From positions 102,278 through 166,277 of the forward strand of contig NZ_JBHSJJ010000014.1 in NCBI RefSeq assembly GCF_042652345.1: a DNA stretch of 64,000 bases, given 5' to 3'. Below, one piece after another: positions 26,846 to 35,588 of this stretch (the stretch's first letter is position 1; each line of letters opens with the position of its first letter). Made by a program: the position numbers and the translations under genes. This DNA comes from Negadavirga shengliensis (GTDB lineage: Bacteria > Bacteroidota > Bacteroidia > Cytophagales > Cyclobacteriaceae). A model generated the notes under the pieces. The model saw only the letters and a list, made by a program, of their open reading frames with translations. It did no database searches and was not told the origin of the DNA.

Positions 26846-29800
26846 TCATTCCGTGTCTGTAAGGGTAGCCAGAAAACTCACCAAGTCCCTGATCTCCCGC
26901 CGTGTCAGTAAATTTTTCATGTCCGGCATGGAAGACGGCGCATTGTCTCTCTGGGCAACGTGTTCCTTTTTTACCACGGTATCGGGCTGGCTCCCCATTT
27001 TCAAGCTGATGCTCGTGTTGTTTTCAGCTGTCATGACCCCGGATACGGTTCTATCATTGTCCAATTTCAAAGTCACTGTCCCAAATCCCGGCGCCAGCCT
27101 TTTTCCCGGGTCGATCAATGCTTCGAGAAGTTCTTCCCTGCTCAATTCATTGGCAATACCGTTCAGTCTGGGGCCTGCATTTCCTCCGATATCATTATAG
27201 GCGTGACAACGGATGCACTGCCCGGTCTGATGCTGAAAGAATATGCTTCTCCCTTTTCTGACATCCCCTCCATATAGGCTGCCGCTGTAAGAAGCCAATA
27301 ATTCGTCCGGACTTGAGGAAGAGCGGATATGCTGGTAACGTTCCATAAGGGAATCGGATCCCGAAGCTTCCAAGGCTTCTGCTAGCTCCAATTCAATTTC
27401 CGCCGAGAGGTTCCCGGATTCCAGCCTGTCAAGGAGTTGTTCGAAAACAGGCGCTGAATATTCAGGATCAACTGTTCCCAAGGTCAGCAAGGCCGCCTGT
27501 TTTTCTTCGGTTGTCCTTTTCCCGATCACATCAGCAAGCAATTCCGCCATCAGATCGCCTTCCATTTCCAGTTCGGACATAAGATCCAAAGCGGCCACCC
27601 GCACATTTTTTTCCCTATCCCCGGTAGCCTGTTCTATGGCATCGTCCATCCTTTTCCAATCCATTTTTGCCAGTGAACGAAGGGCCATCTCCCTGACTTC
27701 TGGTTCCCTGTCCTGCTTAAGCATGGCAAACAGGGCGTCATGCGCATTTTCAATATCAATTTTCCCTATGGCACTGACTGCGGCAAGCCTAATGGCTGCA
27801 TCATTGTGGGAAATGAGCTTAAGAAGTACATCTGCCGATAACCTTCTGACGTCACGCAGATCTCTGCTGATTTCACCCCTATACCTGCCATCAACCCGGT
27901 CTAAGACAGATGGGCTTCCCCAGGTGGCCAAGGCATCCATGGCTTCCACCCGCATGGCCGTGGGGGCACCTTCTCTCGCCGCAAAATTCAAAAGGTTACC
28001 AAGAGCCTCATCCGTCCCTACCCTCAGGTTGGCATTGATGGCCCTTCTCAATAAGGGCTCTGAACTGAACCTGCTTTCATTGAGGACATTGCCCAAAGCC
28101 GGTAAGGCAGGCTCAATGGAAAAATCATCGTTGATACCTCTGGCCGCTTCGGCCACAATGTATTCGTCAGGATCCTGTAAGAAATCGGCTATGCCCTCGT
28201 GTTCCATTCTTCTCAATGCCACCACAGCGGCTATCCTGACAGATCGTGACGGATGGTCTTTTAATGCCGTTACCGCGACACTGTCTCCTATTCTTGCCAA
28301 TGCCAGACTCCCTGCATGTCTTAAGTAAACATCCTCCTCGTTGTTTTCCTCCAGCATGGTGACAAGGGGTTTTATGGCCGGCGAATGAGCGATTCTGCCC
28401 AAAGCTTCGGCGGCAAAAAAACGAACCCTGCTGTATTCATCTTTTAGTAAAGGGATAAGCTGATCCCCCGCACCTTTATGTCTCACATCTCCAAGCCACC
28501 TGGCAGCCTGAGCACGTATCTCTTCATCCTGGTCTTTGAGGTAAGGGAGCAAAATTTCTGCATGGGAAATATCTTGCCGTGCTAGCTGACTGATTCCCCA
28601 GATAGCATGGACCCTTGCCATTTGATTGCTTTTCTGCTCCAGCTGGCGCCGGAAAATATCCACTGAGGCCTTGCCCCTTCCGGCCAACTCAAATTGGGTT
28701 TTCTGCCTTACCCTTTGGTCTTCGTGGCCCAGTAAATTTTCCAACCTGTCTGTCTCCAGCTTTCCAAAATCCGCTTTGATCAAGGCCTCGGTATCTTTCC
28801 TGATTTGGGAATCGACGTTTTCGCGGTCCTCCAGCTTCCATATCCTGCCATAATCCTTGGTTCCCCAGCCCTCGATCCAATCAGCGAAATACAACGCGCC
28901 ATCCGGTCCAAAGTCTATGCCTGTGGCGAGGACACCGCCCATGATTTTTTTGGTTTCTGCCAATTCAAACCCGGCTCCCTTAGGCTTCAGCTTAAACGCA
29001 TGTATACCGGAGCGTGCCGGGTTACCCACGAACTCCGCCACAAAAAAGGTGTTTTTCCAGGAAGGACCCAATGCGGTTCCCGGGTTATATACCATACCTG
29101 TAGGTCCGTTCACGTAATTGGTGATGGGGGGTATAAAATAGGCTGCCTGATCATCTGATCTGGGCGTATGCATGTTTTCATCCATCCATACTTTGTAGGC
29201 ATTGTTTTTGGGATCCCTGTATTTGCCAAACTGCCAGTTGATTCTCCAACCGGTATCCGATCCATCCACCAAATAGACGAGCCTTTCCCTTTCTCCCCTA
29301 TGATCTCCGTCATTATCCACACTGATCAGATTTCCGAATTCGTCAAATACGAATTCATGGGTATTTCTCACGCCCATGGCAAAAATTTCAAAATCAGTCC
29401 CGTCCGGGTTAGCCCTGGCAATAACCCCACGGTTGGGATATTTATGGTTACCGCCGTCCGTGCCTCCTCCGTGGAATCCTATATCCCCAATGCCCCAATA
29501 AACCCTTCCATCAGGTCCCATAATCAATCCAGACATCCCATGGCCTCCAAATCCTATGTGGACGCCATAACCATGGGAAATAGATGTCATATCATCCGCC
29601 AATCCGGTTTTTTTATTTTCCCGGATTCTCCACATATCCGGTCCTGCCCCCACAAAAAGATCATCGCCGTACTTCATCACCGCGCCGGCTACATCCGTCA
29701 CTTCCTCATGAAAGTCTTCCAATACCAATTGGGACCGATCAGCCAGTCCATCACCATCACTGTCTTCCAGCCGGTATATGTGTTCTTTTTCCAGGGTCAT

Positions 29801-30271
29801 GTCCCTCCAGTCATGGGAGCCATCACCGTTGAGGTCTGCTAACCATTTGTTTTTATCGCTGTTTTCAGGCGAAAGTACCTCTTTTAAAAATGCACGCTTG
29901 TCCTCAATGGATTGTAAACGGATAGAGCCGATTTCCCAGTCCTGATGGCCCCGGATATCAAACTCAGAGTTCTTCTGTCTGTTCGTCCTGCTGTAATAAA
30001 GCCGTCCCTGGTCATCGAAATTTATGGAAATAGGATCATACACCAATGAATCCGGCGCCCACAAATGTATACTGAGTCTCTCATCCAGTTCCGGGTTCAC
30101 GAGGTTCTCTATTTCCCTGGCCATTTCCTTTATCCTGGCTGGTTCTATTTCCTTAATCCGCAAATCCTGGGGAGAAGGATTGCAGGCAATGAATACCACA
30201 TTGATGCAAATAAAAACGACTAAGCGGGACATGATCAAGCCAGTCTTTTCTGACAAAAAAGAACGATGCAT
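26846..30271 (-). CDS. Exported dehydrogenase-like lipoprotein with HEAT repeats and C-terminal cytochrome c domain (copy 1)
   Basis: A 1141-residue paralogue of the next gene downstream, colinear over its whole length: lipobox VFIAC (Cys about 30), beta-propeller, HEAT array, then the heme motif CIRCH (about 1019-1023) with GPRLNGIA and PSSMPDMKNLLT. The two copies differ at many scattered positions and at the N-terminus, so the duplication is old enough to have diverged in specificity. The true start may be the ATG at 30232, which yields a standard signal peptide (MSRLVVFICINVVFIAC). It would oxidise a sugar or polyol on the periplasmic side and pass electrons to its own heme; the substrate cannot be read. 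Confidence 0.85.
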   Translation of the reverse strand: MHRSFLSEKTGLIMSRLVVFICINVVFIACNPSPQDLRIKEIEPARIKEMAREIENLVNPELDERLSIHLWAPDSLVYDPISINFDDQGRLYYSRTNRQKNSEFDIRGHQDWEIGSIRLQSIEDKRAFLKEVLSPENSDKNKWLADLNGDGSHDWRDMTLEKEHIYRLEDSDGDGLADRSQLVLEDFHEEVTDVAGAVMKYGDDLFVGAGPDMWRIRENKKTGLADDMTSISHGYGVHIGFGGHGMSGLIMGPDGRVYWGIGDIGFHGGGTDGGNHKYPNRGVIARANPDGTDFEIFAMGVRNTHEFVFDEFGNLISVDNDGDHRGERERLVYLVDGSDTGWRINWQFGKYRDPKNNAYKVWMDENMHTPRSDDQAAYFIPPITNYVNGPTGMVYNPGTALGPSWKNTFFVAEFVGNPARSGIHAFKLKPKGAGFELAETKKIMGGVLATGIDFGPDGALYFADWIEGWGTKDYGRIWKLEDRENVDSQIRKDTEALIKADFGKLETDRLENLLGHEDQRVRQKTQFELAGRGKASVDIFRRQLEQKSNQMARVHAIWGISQLARQDISHAEILLPYLKDQDEEIRAQAARWLGDVRHKGAGDQLIPLLKDEYSRVRFFAAEALGRIAHSPAIKPLVTMLEENNEEDVYLRHAGSLALARIGDSVAVTALKDHPSRSVRIAAVVALRRMEHEGIADFLQDPDEYIVAEAARGINDDFSIEPALPALGNVLNESRFSSEPLLRRAINANLRVGTDEALGNLLNFAAREGAPTAMRVEAMDALATWGSPSVLDRVDGRYRGEISRDLRDVRRLSADVLLKLISHNDAAIRLAAVSAIGKIDIENAHDALFAMLKQDREPEVREMALRSLAKMDWKRMDDAIEQATGDREKNVRVAALDLMSELEMEGDLMAELLADVIGKRTTEEKQAALLTLGTVDPEYSAPVFEQLLDRLESGNLSAEIELELAEALEASGSDSLMERYQHIRSSSSPDELLASYSGSLYGGDVRKGRSIFFQHQTGQCIRCHAYNDIGGNAGPRLNGIANELSREELLEALIDPGKRLAPGFGTVTLKLDNDRTVSGVMTAENNTSISLKMGSQPDTVVKKEHVAQRDNAPSSMPDMKNLLTRREIRDLVSFLATLTDTE

Positions 30272-30412
30272 TTTATATTTTTAATGATAACATGTTTACT
30301 CCTACTTCAATAACCAAGTAGGATATGTATTGATTTTTCCGGGGCTTAATATAGGTAAAAGAAAAGGATAGGAAAACGGTTTTTTTATAAAGGTATTAAA
30401 TTTATGCTGTTT

Positions 30413-31810
30413 TCACTTTCCAAAGCCATCAGCGGTGTGAGCAAGCGGACCGGGATGCTTTAGCCTTTCCACACAATTTGCCAGTGACCTGAAATTATGG
30501 TAAGCGGTTTTCCATATATGCCCCTTAGGGGTTTTGCTGTGGTGAGGTTCCTTATCCAACCCTCCTGAATACCATTCCCCATGCTCGTGGTCAATGAGAT
30601 ACTTTTGGATATAATCCCATTGTTTCTCGAATTTTGAGAAGTAATCCCATTCGTCATCCGGATATAAATCAGCCATGATCAACAGGGTGTTGAGCCCCTC
30701 CGCTTGGGCCCACCAGTTTTTTGTATCTTTTACCACCTCAGGTTTCGTGTCCCCCTTGAAATAGTAGCCACCGTCATAGAAGCCTCCCACTTCATCGTCC
30801 CACCCGTATTTCAGGGCATGATCCACCATTTTCTTTCCCACCTCCCAAGTCTTTTTGTCATTTTTTATACCCAATACATGGGAAGCTTCCATCATCAAAT
30901 AGGCCGTTTCTACATCATGGCCATAGGAAACATGGTCAATGGAATGATGCCTCGCTATCTCTTCCGCGGTACCCTCCCTAAAACTTACCGGCTTCCAGTC
31001 CGGGTATAAAAAAAGTTGCAGGTAACCCTCTTCCTGTACAATGCGGTCCCTTATAATCACCAGTAACTCTTCAAGTCTTTTTTTCAATAAGGGATCTTTC
31101 CAAACGGAATACAGTTCTGTAAATGCTTCCAAAAGGTGGATGGAACTGTTTTGATCTTTGTAGCCGATGGTAGCGGTGGAAGGTGTGTCTTGGGCTCTTT
31201 TAAGCGGGGAGCCATCTCTGGTCAGGGACTGAAAATATCCCCCGTAAACCGGGTCATGGCTATGTTCTTCCAGCCATCGAAAGGCTTTTTGGGCAAGTTC
31301 CAACGCACTGCTGTCCCCGCTTACCGCAAAATAAGCTGCCAGTCCATATATGCCAAATGAGTTGCCATATGCCGTTTTTTCCTCATCGGAATTAGAAATG
31401 ACGTTGCCCTGCCGGTCCAACAGGGTATAAAATCCCCCATACTCCTTGTCCCAAAATTTGTCCTTTATAAAAACAAAACCGTGTTTGGCTCCCTCTAAAT
31501 AATGTGGTTGATCAGGGTAATACATCGCCGCCTTCGAAGCGGTCCACAAATGCCTGGCCTGGGATACGATCATTTTATTTTGGCGCTCTGAAAGCGAAAA
31601 ATCATATTCAAAACTGCTCAAGTATCCTCCATATTCATCGTCATAGGCAAGCGGATACCACTTGTTAAGCATTTGATGGTGAATGGAATATTCCATTTCT
31701 TTGGCCAAGCGTTCGCGTCTTTCATTTTCAAATGCAGATAGGCTAAAGCCAAAAAATAACCATACAAATGGCAACACAATCTTAAACGATAAGCTCATAT
31801 GATTTTTCAT
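30413..31810 (-). CDS. Exported AGE-family (N-acylglucosamine/cellobiose 2-epimerase-like) protein
   Basis: A 465-residue protein with a cleavable signal peptide (about 1-26, ending FGFSLSAF) and an (alpha/alpha)6-barrel domain of the AGE family. Recognisable motifs are SQARHLWTASKA (about 85), DKEYGGFYTLLD, the catalytic-His segment SYGHDVETAYLM (about 296-307) and WWAQAEGLNTLL. Relatives epimerise N-acylglucosamine, cellobiose or mannose at C2. Most characterised members are cytoplasmic, so export is a notable difference. It lies 141 bp upstream of, and co-directional with, the two dehydrogenase lipoproteins, suggesting joint action on exported sugars. Confidence 0.85.
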   Translation of the reverse strand: MKNHMSLSFKIVLPFVWLFFGFSLSAFENERRERLAKEMEYSIHHQMLNKWYPLAYDDEYGGYLSSFEYDFSLSERQNKMIVSQARHLWTASKAAMYYPDQPHYLEGAKHGFVFIKDKFWDKEYGGFYTLLDRQGNVISNSDEEKTAYGNSFGIYGLAAYFAVSGDSSALELAQKAFRWLEEHSHDPVYGGYFQSLTRDGSPLKRAQDTPSTATIGYKDQNSSIHLLEAFTELYSVWKDPLLKKRLEELLVIIRDRIVQEEGYLQLFLYPDWKPVSFREGTAEEIARHHSIDHVSYGHDVETAYLMMEASHVLGIKNDKKTWEVGKKMVDHALKYGWDDEVGGFYDGGYYFKGDTKPEVVKDTKNWWAQAEGLNTLLIMADLYPDDEWDYFSKFEKQWDYIQKYLIDHEHGEWYSGGLDKEPHHSKTPKGHIWKTAYHNFRSLANCVERLKHPGPLAHTADGFGK

Positions 31811-31961
31811 TTTTAGGTTAAATCGGGGATGGGATTAAAATTAAAGCCAAAAAATTGTTTTTCCTAATCCCTTACAGAGACTTCATCCGCTCCTCTGAAA
31901 TACCTCAATATCAAAGCATGTCTTATCGGCATTCTATTATTTTAACTTTTTGTAATGGGGG

Positions 31962-32162
31962 TTATTTCTTCCCTTTTTCTTTTTTCTTTCTTTTCCAAAT
32001 TCTATAAACGACTATTACAAAGATGGGAAGCAGCAACACCGGCCAATAATCCGAAAAAGGATAAGAAACCCTGACTTCCTGGCTTCCCCCACCATTTTGG
32101 GCGATGGTGTTTAACATACCCATAAATATCAGCGTTGCAAACAGTATAAATGATTTTATCAT
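31962..32162 (-). CDS. Small exported membrane protein, unknown function
   Basis: 66 residues: signal peptide (about 1-21, ending NTIAQ), a short Gly/Ser linker, a single transmembrane helix (about 42-58, YWPVLLLPIFVIVVYRIW) and a strongly basic tail (KRKKKEKGKK). The layout signal peptide-linker-helix-basic tail is typical of a real small membrane protein and unlikely by chance. I do not recognise the family. It stands alone between an AGE-family gene and the pnt operon. Confidence 0.55.
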   Translation of the reverse strand: MIKSFILFATLIFMGMLNTIAQNGGGSQEVRVSYPFSDYWPVLLLPIFVIVVYRIWKRKKKEKGKK

Positions 32163-32543
32163 GCTCCAAAATAATGTATTGCAGAATATATAACAATTCC
32201 CCGGTTAAAAATAATGTACTTGGCTTTTAAAAAACCATGTGTGTTTCTCTAAAATTCTCTCCGCCCTTTTATCTATAAATAATAAAGAAAATAATATATC
32301 GAATTCAACAAAATTTAATTTTTTAAAAAATGCAAGGTCTGTTTATTAAAAAAACCGTCTTTCTCGATAAAAAATGAAAGTTTCATTAGGCTTTAATGAA
32401 AAATACATAAAAAAGTGCTTTTTTTGCACTGCTTAAAAAATTTGTCTACCTTTTTGACCCTTATGAGGGGATCAAAGGGTGGGCAACTGGAACACTCGAC
32501 ATTTTGGGTATTAAATTTTAATTTACGTCAATTAACCACCATT
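32163..32543. other. AT-rich intergenic region with the pnt promoter
   Basis: 381 bp, strongly AT-rich, with no plausible gene. The right half holds the candidate pntAA promoter (32423-32454) and a short AGTGC/GCACT hairpin around 32414-32430. No riboswitch class was recognised in the leader. Confidence 0.5.
32423..32454 (+). promoter_or_regulatory. Candidate pntAA promoter
   Basis: TTTG at 32423-32426, 20 bp spacer, then TACCTTTT at 32447-32454, one mismatch from TAnnTTTG. This would give a leader of roughly 80 nt before the pntAA ATG at 32544. Confidence 0.45.
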
Positions 32544-33656
32544 ATGATTTTAGGAGTACTAAAAGAACCTTCGCCGGAAACCCGGGTTTCCCTTCATCCA
32601 GAAGCGGTAAAGAACCTGGTGGCAGCCGGAAACAAGGTTCAGATAGAAAAAGGGGCCGGAGAAGCTTCTTTTTTATCTGATGAACTGTACAAAGAAGCCG
32701 GGGCGGAGATTCATGAAAGAAGTGCTGTTTTGGAAAGTTCGGAAATGATTTTTCAGATAATGCCGCTTTCGGAAAGTGAAAGAAAAGGGCTGACTGAAGG
32801 TAAATTTGTGATCGGCGTATACCAGCCGCTTGTGGCCAAAGAGTTAATGACTGAAGTAGCTTCACAAGGCATTACCTTGTTCAGCATGGATTCCATTCCG
32901 AGAATCACCAGAGCCCAGAGCATGGACGTCCTGTCTTCGATGAGCACGGTAGCCGGATACAAGGCTGTATTGCTCGCAGCCAGTCAGCTTCCGAGATTTT
33001 TTCCTATGCTTATGACTGCTGCGGGAACGATTGCACCGGCTAAGGTTTTAGTGATAGGTGCGGGTGTGGCCGGTTTGCAGGCCGTGGCCACCGCCAAACG
33101 CCTCGGAGCTGTAGTGGAGGCTTTTGACACCAGACCTTCTGTAAAGGAACAGGTAGAAAGCCTTGGGGGAAAATTTGTGGAAGTCCCCGGTGCGGTGGAA
33201 GACAAAGCTGCAGGAGGTTATGCAGTGGAGCAGTCTGAAGAATACAAAAAGAAACAATCAGAGATGTTGGAAAAATCAATCGTCAAGTCCGACGTCGTGA
33301 TTACCACGGCCCTGATTCCGGGAAGAAAAGCCCCCATTCTGATCACAAAAGGGATGCTTCAACAGATGAAACCCGGCGCTGTAGTAGTGGATCTGGCGGC
33401 TGCGAATGGAGGTAACTGTGAAGGAACCGTCAACGAACAAACCGTTGTCGTCGAAGGAGTGACCATTATCGGAAGTTCCACGCTTCCGTCCACCATGCCG
33501 GAAGATGCCACCAAAATGTACAGCAAAAACGTACAGAATTTCCTTAAGCTGCTCTTAAAGGAAGATAAAATAAACCTCAACTTTGAAGATGAAATCATTA
33601 AAGGCACTTGCATTACCCATGAGGGGTCGATTGTCTACCAGCCTTTATTAAAATAA
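32544..33656 (+). CDS. pntAA: NAD(P) transhydrogenase subunit alpha part 1 (NAD-binding domain)
   Basis: A 370-residue soluble domain I of the proton-translocating Re/Si-specific NAD(P)+ transhydrogenase, which binds NAD(H). It opens with GVLKEPSPETRVSLHP, typical of the alanine dehydrogenase/PNT N-terminal domain, and has the Rossmann motif VIGAGVAGLQAVATAKRLGA around residue 172 and the RPSVKEQVESLGG segment. I start at the ATG at 32544, which sits directly at the family N-terminus; an upstream in-frame start at 32415 would add 43 unrelated residues. First gene of a three-gene pnt operon, as in other bacteria with a split alpha subunit. Confidence 0.95.
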   Translation: MILGVLKEPSPETRVSLHPEAVKNLVAAGNKVQIEKGAGEASFLSDELYKEAGAEIHERSAVLESSEMIFQIMPLSESERKGLTEGKFVIGVYQPLVAKELMTEVASQGITLFSMDSIPRITRAQSMDVLSSMSTVAGYKAVLLAASQLPRFFPMLMTAAGTIAPAKVLVIGAGVAGLQAVATAKRLGAVVEAFDTRPSVKEQVESLGGKFVEVPGAVEDKAAGGYAVEQSEEYKKKQSEMLEKSIVKSDVVITTALIPGRKAPILITKGMLQQMKPGAVVVDLAAANGGNCEGTVNEQTVVVEGVTIIGSSTLPSTMPEDATKMYSKNVQNFLKLLLKEDKINLNFEDEIIKGTCITHEGSIVYQPLLK

Positions 33657-33662
33657 TAAATA

Positions 33663-33980
33663 ATGGAAGATATTATACAATACATTTCAGAGAACCAGCA
33701 AGAGTTTTACGTGTTTATTTTGGCGGTGTTTGTGGGAATTGAAGTCATTTCCAAAGTTCCTACCGTTTTGCACACGCCGCTGATGTCAGGTTCAAATGCT
33801 TTGTCAGGAGTCGTCATCGTGGGTTCCATCATCGTCTTGGGAAAAACGGCACCCGATAACTACGCTGCGCTGACCCTGGGCTTTTTCGCCGTGCTGCTGG
33901 CCACACTCAATGTAGTGGGAGGGTTTGCAGTCACCAACCGGATGCTGGAAATGTTTAAGAAAAAACCTGCTAAAAAATAA
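33663..33980 (+). CDS. pntAB: NAD(P) transhydrogenase subunit alpha part 2 (membrane)
   Basis: A 105-residue membrane subunit forming part of the proton channel domain II. Three hydrophobic helices (about 14-34, 50-67, 75-97) follow a short cytoplasmic start; VPTVLHTPLMSGSNALSG (about 34-51) is the conserved loop of PNT alpha C-terminal domains. The gene starts 6 bp after pntAA and 5 bp before pntB, so the three are co-expressed. The split of alpha into two chains is common and not a frameshift. Confidence 0.95.
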   Translation: MEDIIQYISENQQEFYVFILAVFVGIEVISKVPTVLHTPLMSGSNALSGVVIVGSIIVLGKTAPDNYAALTLGFFAVLLATLNVVGGFAVTNRMLEMFKKKPAKK

Positions 33981-33985
33981 CACTT

Positions 33986-35353
33986 ATGATTTTATATATA
34001 ATCGATATATGCTACCTGGTAGCGGTAGTACTCTTTATTTTAGGTATCAAGTTGATGAGCCATCCCGATACCGCCAGAAGGGGCAACGGAATAGCACTAT
34101 CGGGCATGATACTGGCTATTGTGGCCTCCTTTTTTACACCAGGTCTGAATAACATCATCCTGATCCTCGTAGCCATGGCTTTGGGTACGGTAGGCGGCCT
34201 TTACTTTGCAAAGAGCGTGAAAATGACGGCTATGCCCCAACTGGTTTCTTTTTTCAACGGTATGGGGGGTGCCGCGGCTGCTTTGATCGGCTTGGTAGAA
34301 TATGGGGATCTTCCAGTGGACGAAGTCGGCAAAGGTGCAGTGCTGATGGCCAGTTTGGTAATCGGATCCATCTCATTCTCCGGTTCCATGATTGCGATGG
34401 GCAAGTTGCAGGGAGTCATCAAAGATATCCGCATCAACAAAATGCTGGGTTTTACCATTCTGGCCGTGGCGGTAGCCCTTGCCGTTTATATTATAGCTTC
34501 CGGTCAACCTCAACCGGTGTTGGTTTACGTGGTAGTCCTGCTGGCTTTGGTATACGGATTGGCTTTTGTTTACCCTATTGGGGGAGCCGATATGCCGGTA
34601 GTGATCTCCTTGCTCAATTCCCTCACCGGTGTCACCGCTGCCACTACAGGTTTGCTGTATGACAATAAGGTGATGTTGATGGGAGGTATCCTGGTGGGTT
34701 CTGCCGGGCTGCTGTTGACTTTGTTGATGGCCAAAGCCATGAACCGTTCTGTAGCGAATATCCTGTTCACTTCTTTTGGCACCGCTGCCGGAGGAGCCGC
34801 CGCTGGCCAGACCGGTGATCAGGTGGTTAAGGAAATCAACCAATATGATTCCTCCATCTTGCTTTCGTACGCCAAAAGGGTGGTCGTAGTGCCTGGATAT
34901 GGTCTGGCAGTAGCCCAAGCTCAGCATGCTGTTCATGACCTGGAAAAAGCGCTGGAAGAAAAAGGTGTCGAGGTATTATATGGTATTCACCCAGTGGCGG
35001 GCAGGATGCCGGGCCACATGAATGTCCTTTTGGCTGAGTCCGATGTACCTTACGACAAACTGATTGAAATGGATGACATGAACGAACAGTTGCCCAGCAC
35101 AGACGTGGTCATGGTAATCGGCGCCAATGATGTGGTCAACCCCGCCGCAAACGACGATCCATCCAGCCCCATATACGGTATGCCGATTCTGGAAGTCAAT
35201 AAAGCAGCCAATGTTATCGTGATTAAAAGAAGTATGAGTTCGGGTTATGCGGGAATAGAAAATGCCCTGTTCTTTGATCCCAAAACCCGGATGCTGTTTG
35301 GTGATGCCAAAAAAGTGTTGACGGGATTGGTGTCAGAAGTCAAGAACATGTAA
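33986..35353 (+). CDS. pntB: NAD(P) transhydrogenase subunit beta
   Basis: A 455-residue subunit with an N-terminal membrane domain of about eight helices and a C-terminal NADP(H)-binding domain III from about residue 275. Domain III motifs include VVPGYGLAVAQAQH, GIHPVAGRMPGHMNVLLAE and GANDVVNPAA. The complex uses the proton gradient to reduce NADP+ with NADH. The gene is followed by a strong bidirectional terminator at 35378. Confidence 0.97.
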   Translation: MILYIIDICYLVAVVLFILGIKLMSHPDTARRGNGIALSGMILAIVASFFTPGLNNIILILVAMALGTVGGLYFAKSVKMTAMPQLVSFFNGMGGAAAALIGLVEYGDLPVDEVGKGAVLMASLVIGSISFSGSMIAMGKLQGVIKDIRINKMLGFTILAVAVALAVYIIASGQPQPVLVYVVVLLALVYGLAFVYPIGGADMPVVISLLNSLTGVTAATTGLLYDNKVMLMGGILVGSAGLLLTLLMAKAMNRSVANILFTSFGTAAGGAAAGQTGDQVVKEINQYDSSILLSYAKRVVVVPGYGLAVAQAQHAVHDLEKALEEKGVEVLYGIHPVAGRMPGHMNVLLAESDVPYDKLIEMDDMNEQLPSTDVVMVIGANDVVNPAANDDPSSPIYGMPILEVNKAANVIVIKRSMSSGYAGIENALFFDPKTRMLFGDAKKVLTGLVSEVKNM

Positions 35354-35377
35354 CCACATAGAGAATTTTTATACCAT

Positions 35378-35427
35378 AAAACCTCCGGCTTATCCCAATT
35401 CAGATAATCACCGGAGGTTTTTATTTT
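35378..35427. terminator. Bidirectional terminator after pntB
   Basis: AAAACCTCCGG (35378-35388) pairs with CCGGAGGTTTT (35411-35421) through a 22-nt loop, followed by TTATTTT on the plus strand. The A-rich left flank gives a T tract on the minus strand too, so it may also catch read-through from the convergent gene ending at 35589. Confidence 0.8.
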
Positions 35428-35445
35428 CCAAACCGAAGGTTTTTA

Positions 35446-35533
35446 TCCACGAAGTATGAATAATATTTGGTAAAACAATTCAACCGTCCCGGATCATTTC
35501 ATGAAATCCGCGTCAATCCGTGGAATTCGTGGA
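35446..35533. repeat. Short palindrome-flanked element containing repeated ATCCG(C/T)G words
   Basis: TCCACGAA at 35446-35453 is inverted as TTCGTGGA at 35526-35533. The right part reads as iterated words, AATCCGCG, AATCCGTGG and AATTCGTGG, between 35505 and 35532. Such iterated words are, from memory, common in dispersed intergenic repeats of Bacteroidota and other phyla. Only one copy is in the window. Confidence 0.4.
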
Positions 35534-35588
35534 CAACCAGCCACTTTTGAAAAATAACCGTTTCAAAACCCGAAATCCACTAACAGTA

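Noticed and set aside
32415..32543. 43-residue extension of PntAA
   Set aside because: The family N-terminus (GVLKEP) begins at the ATG at 32544, and the extension would overlap the candidate promoter.
33663..33980. pntAB as a frameshift fragment of pntAA
   Set aside because: A split alpha subunit is the normal form in many bacteria, and the intergenic spacing and starts are clean.
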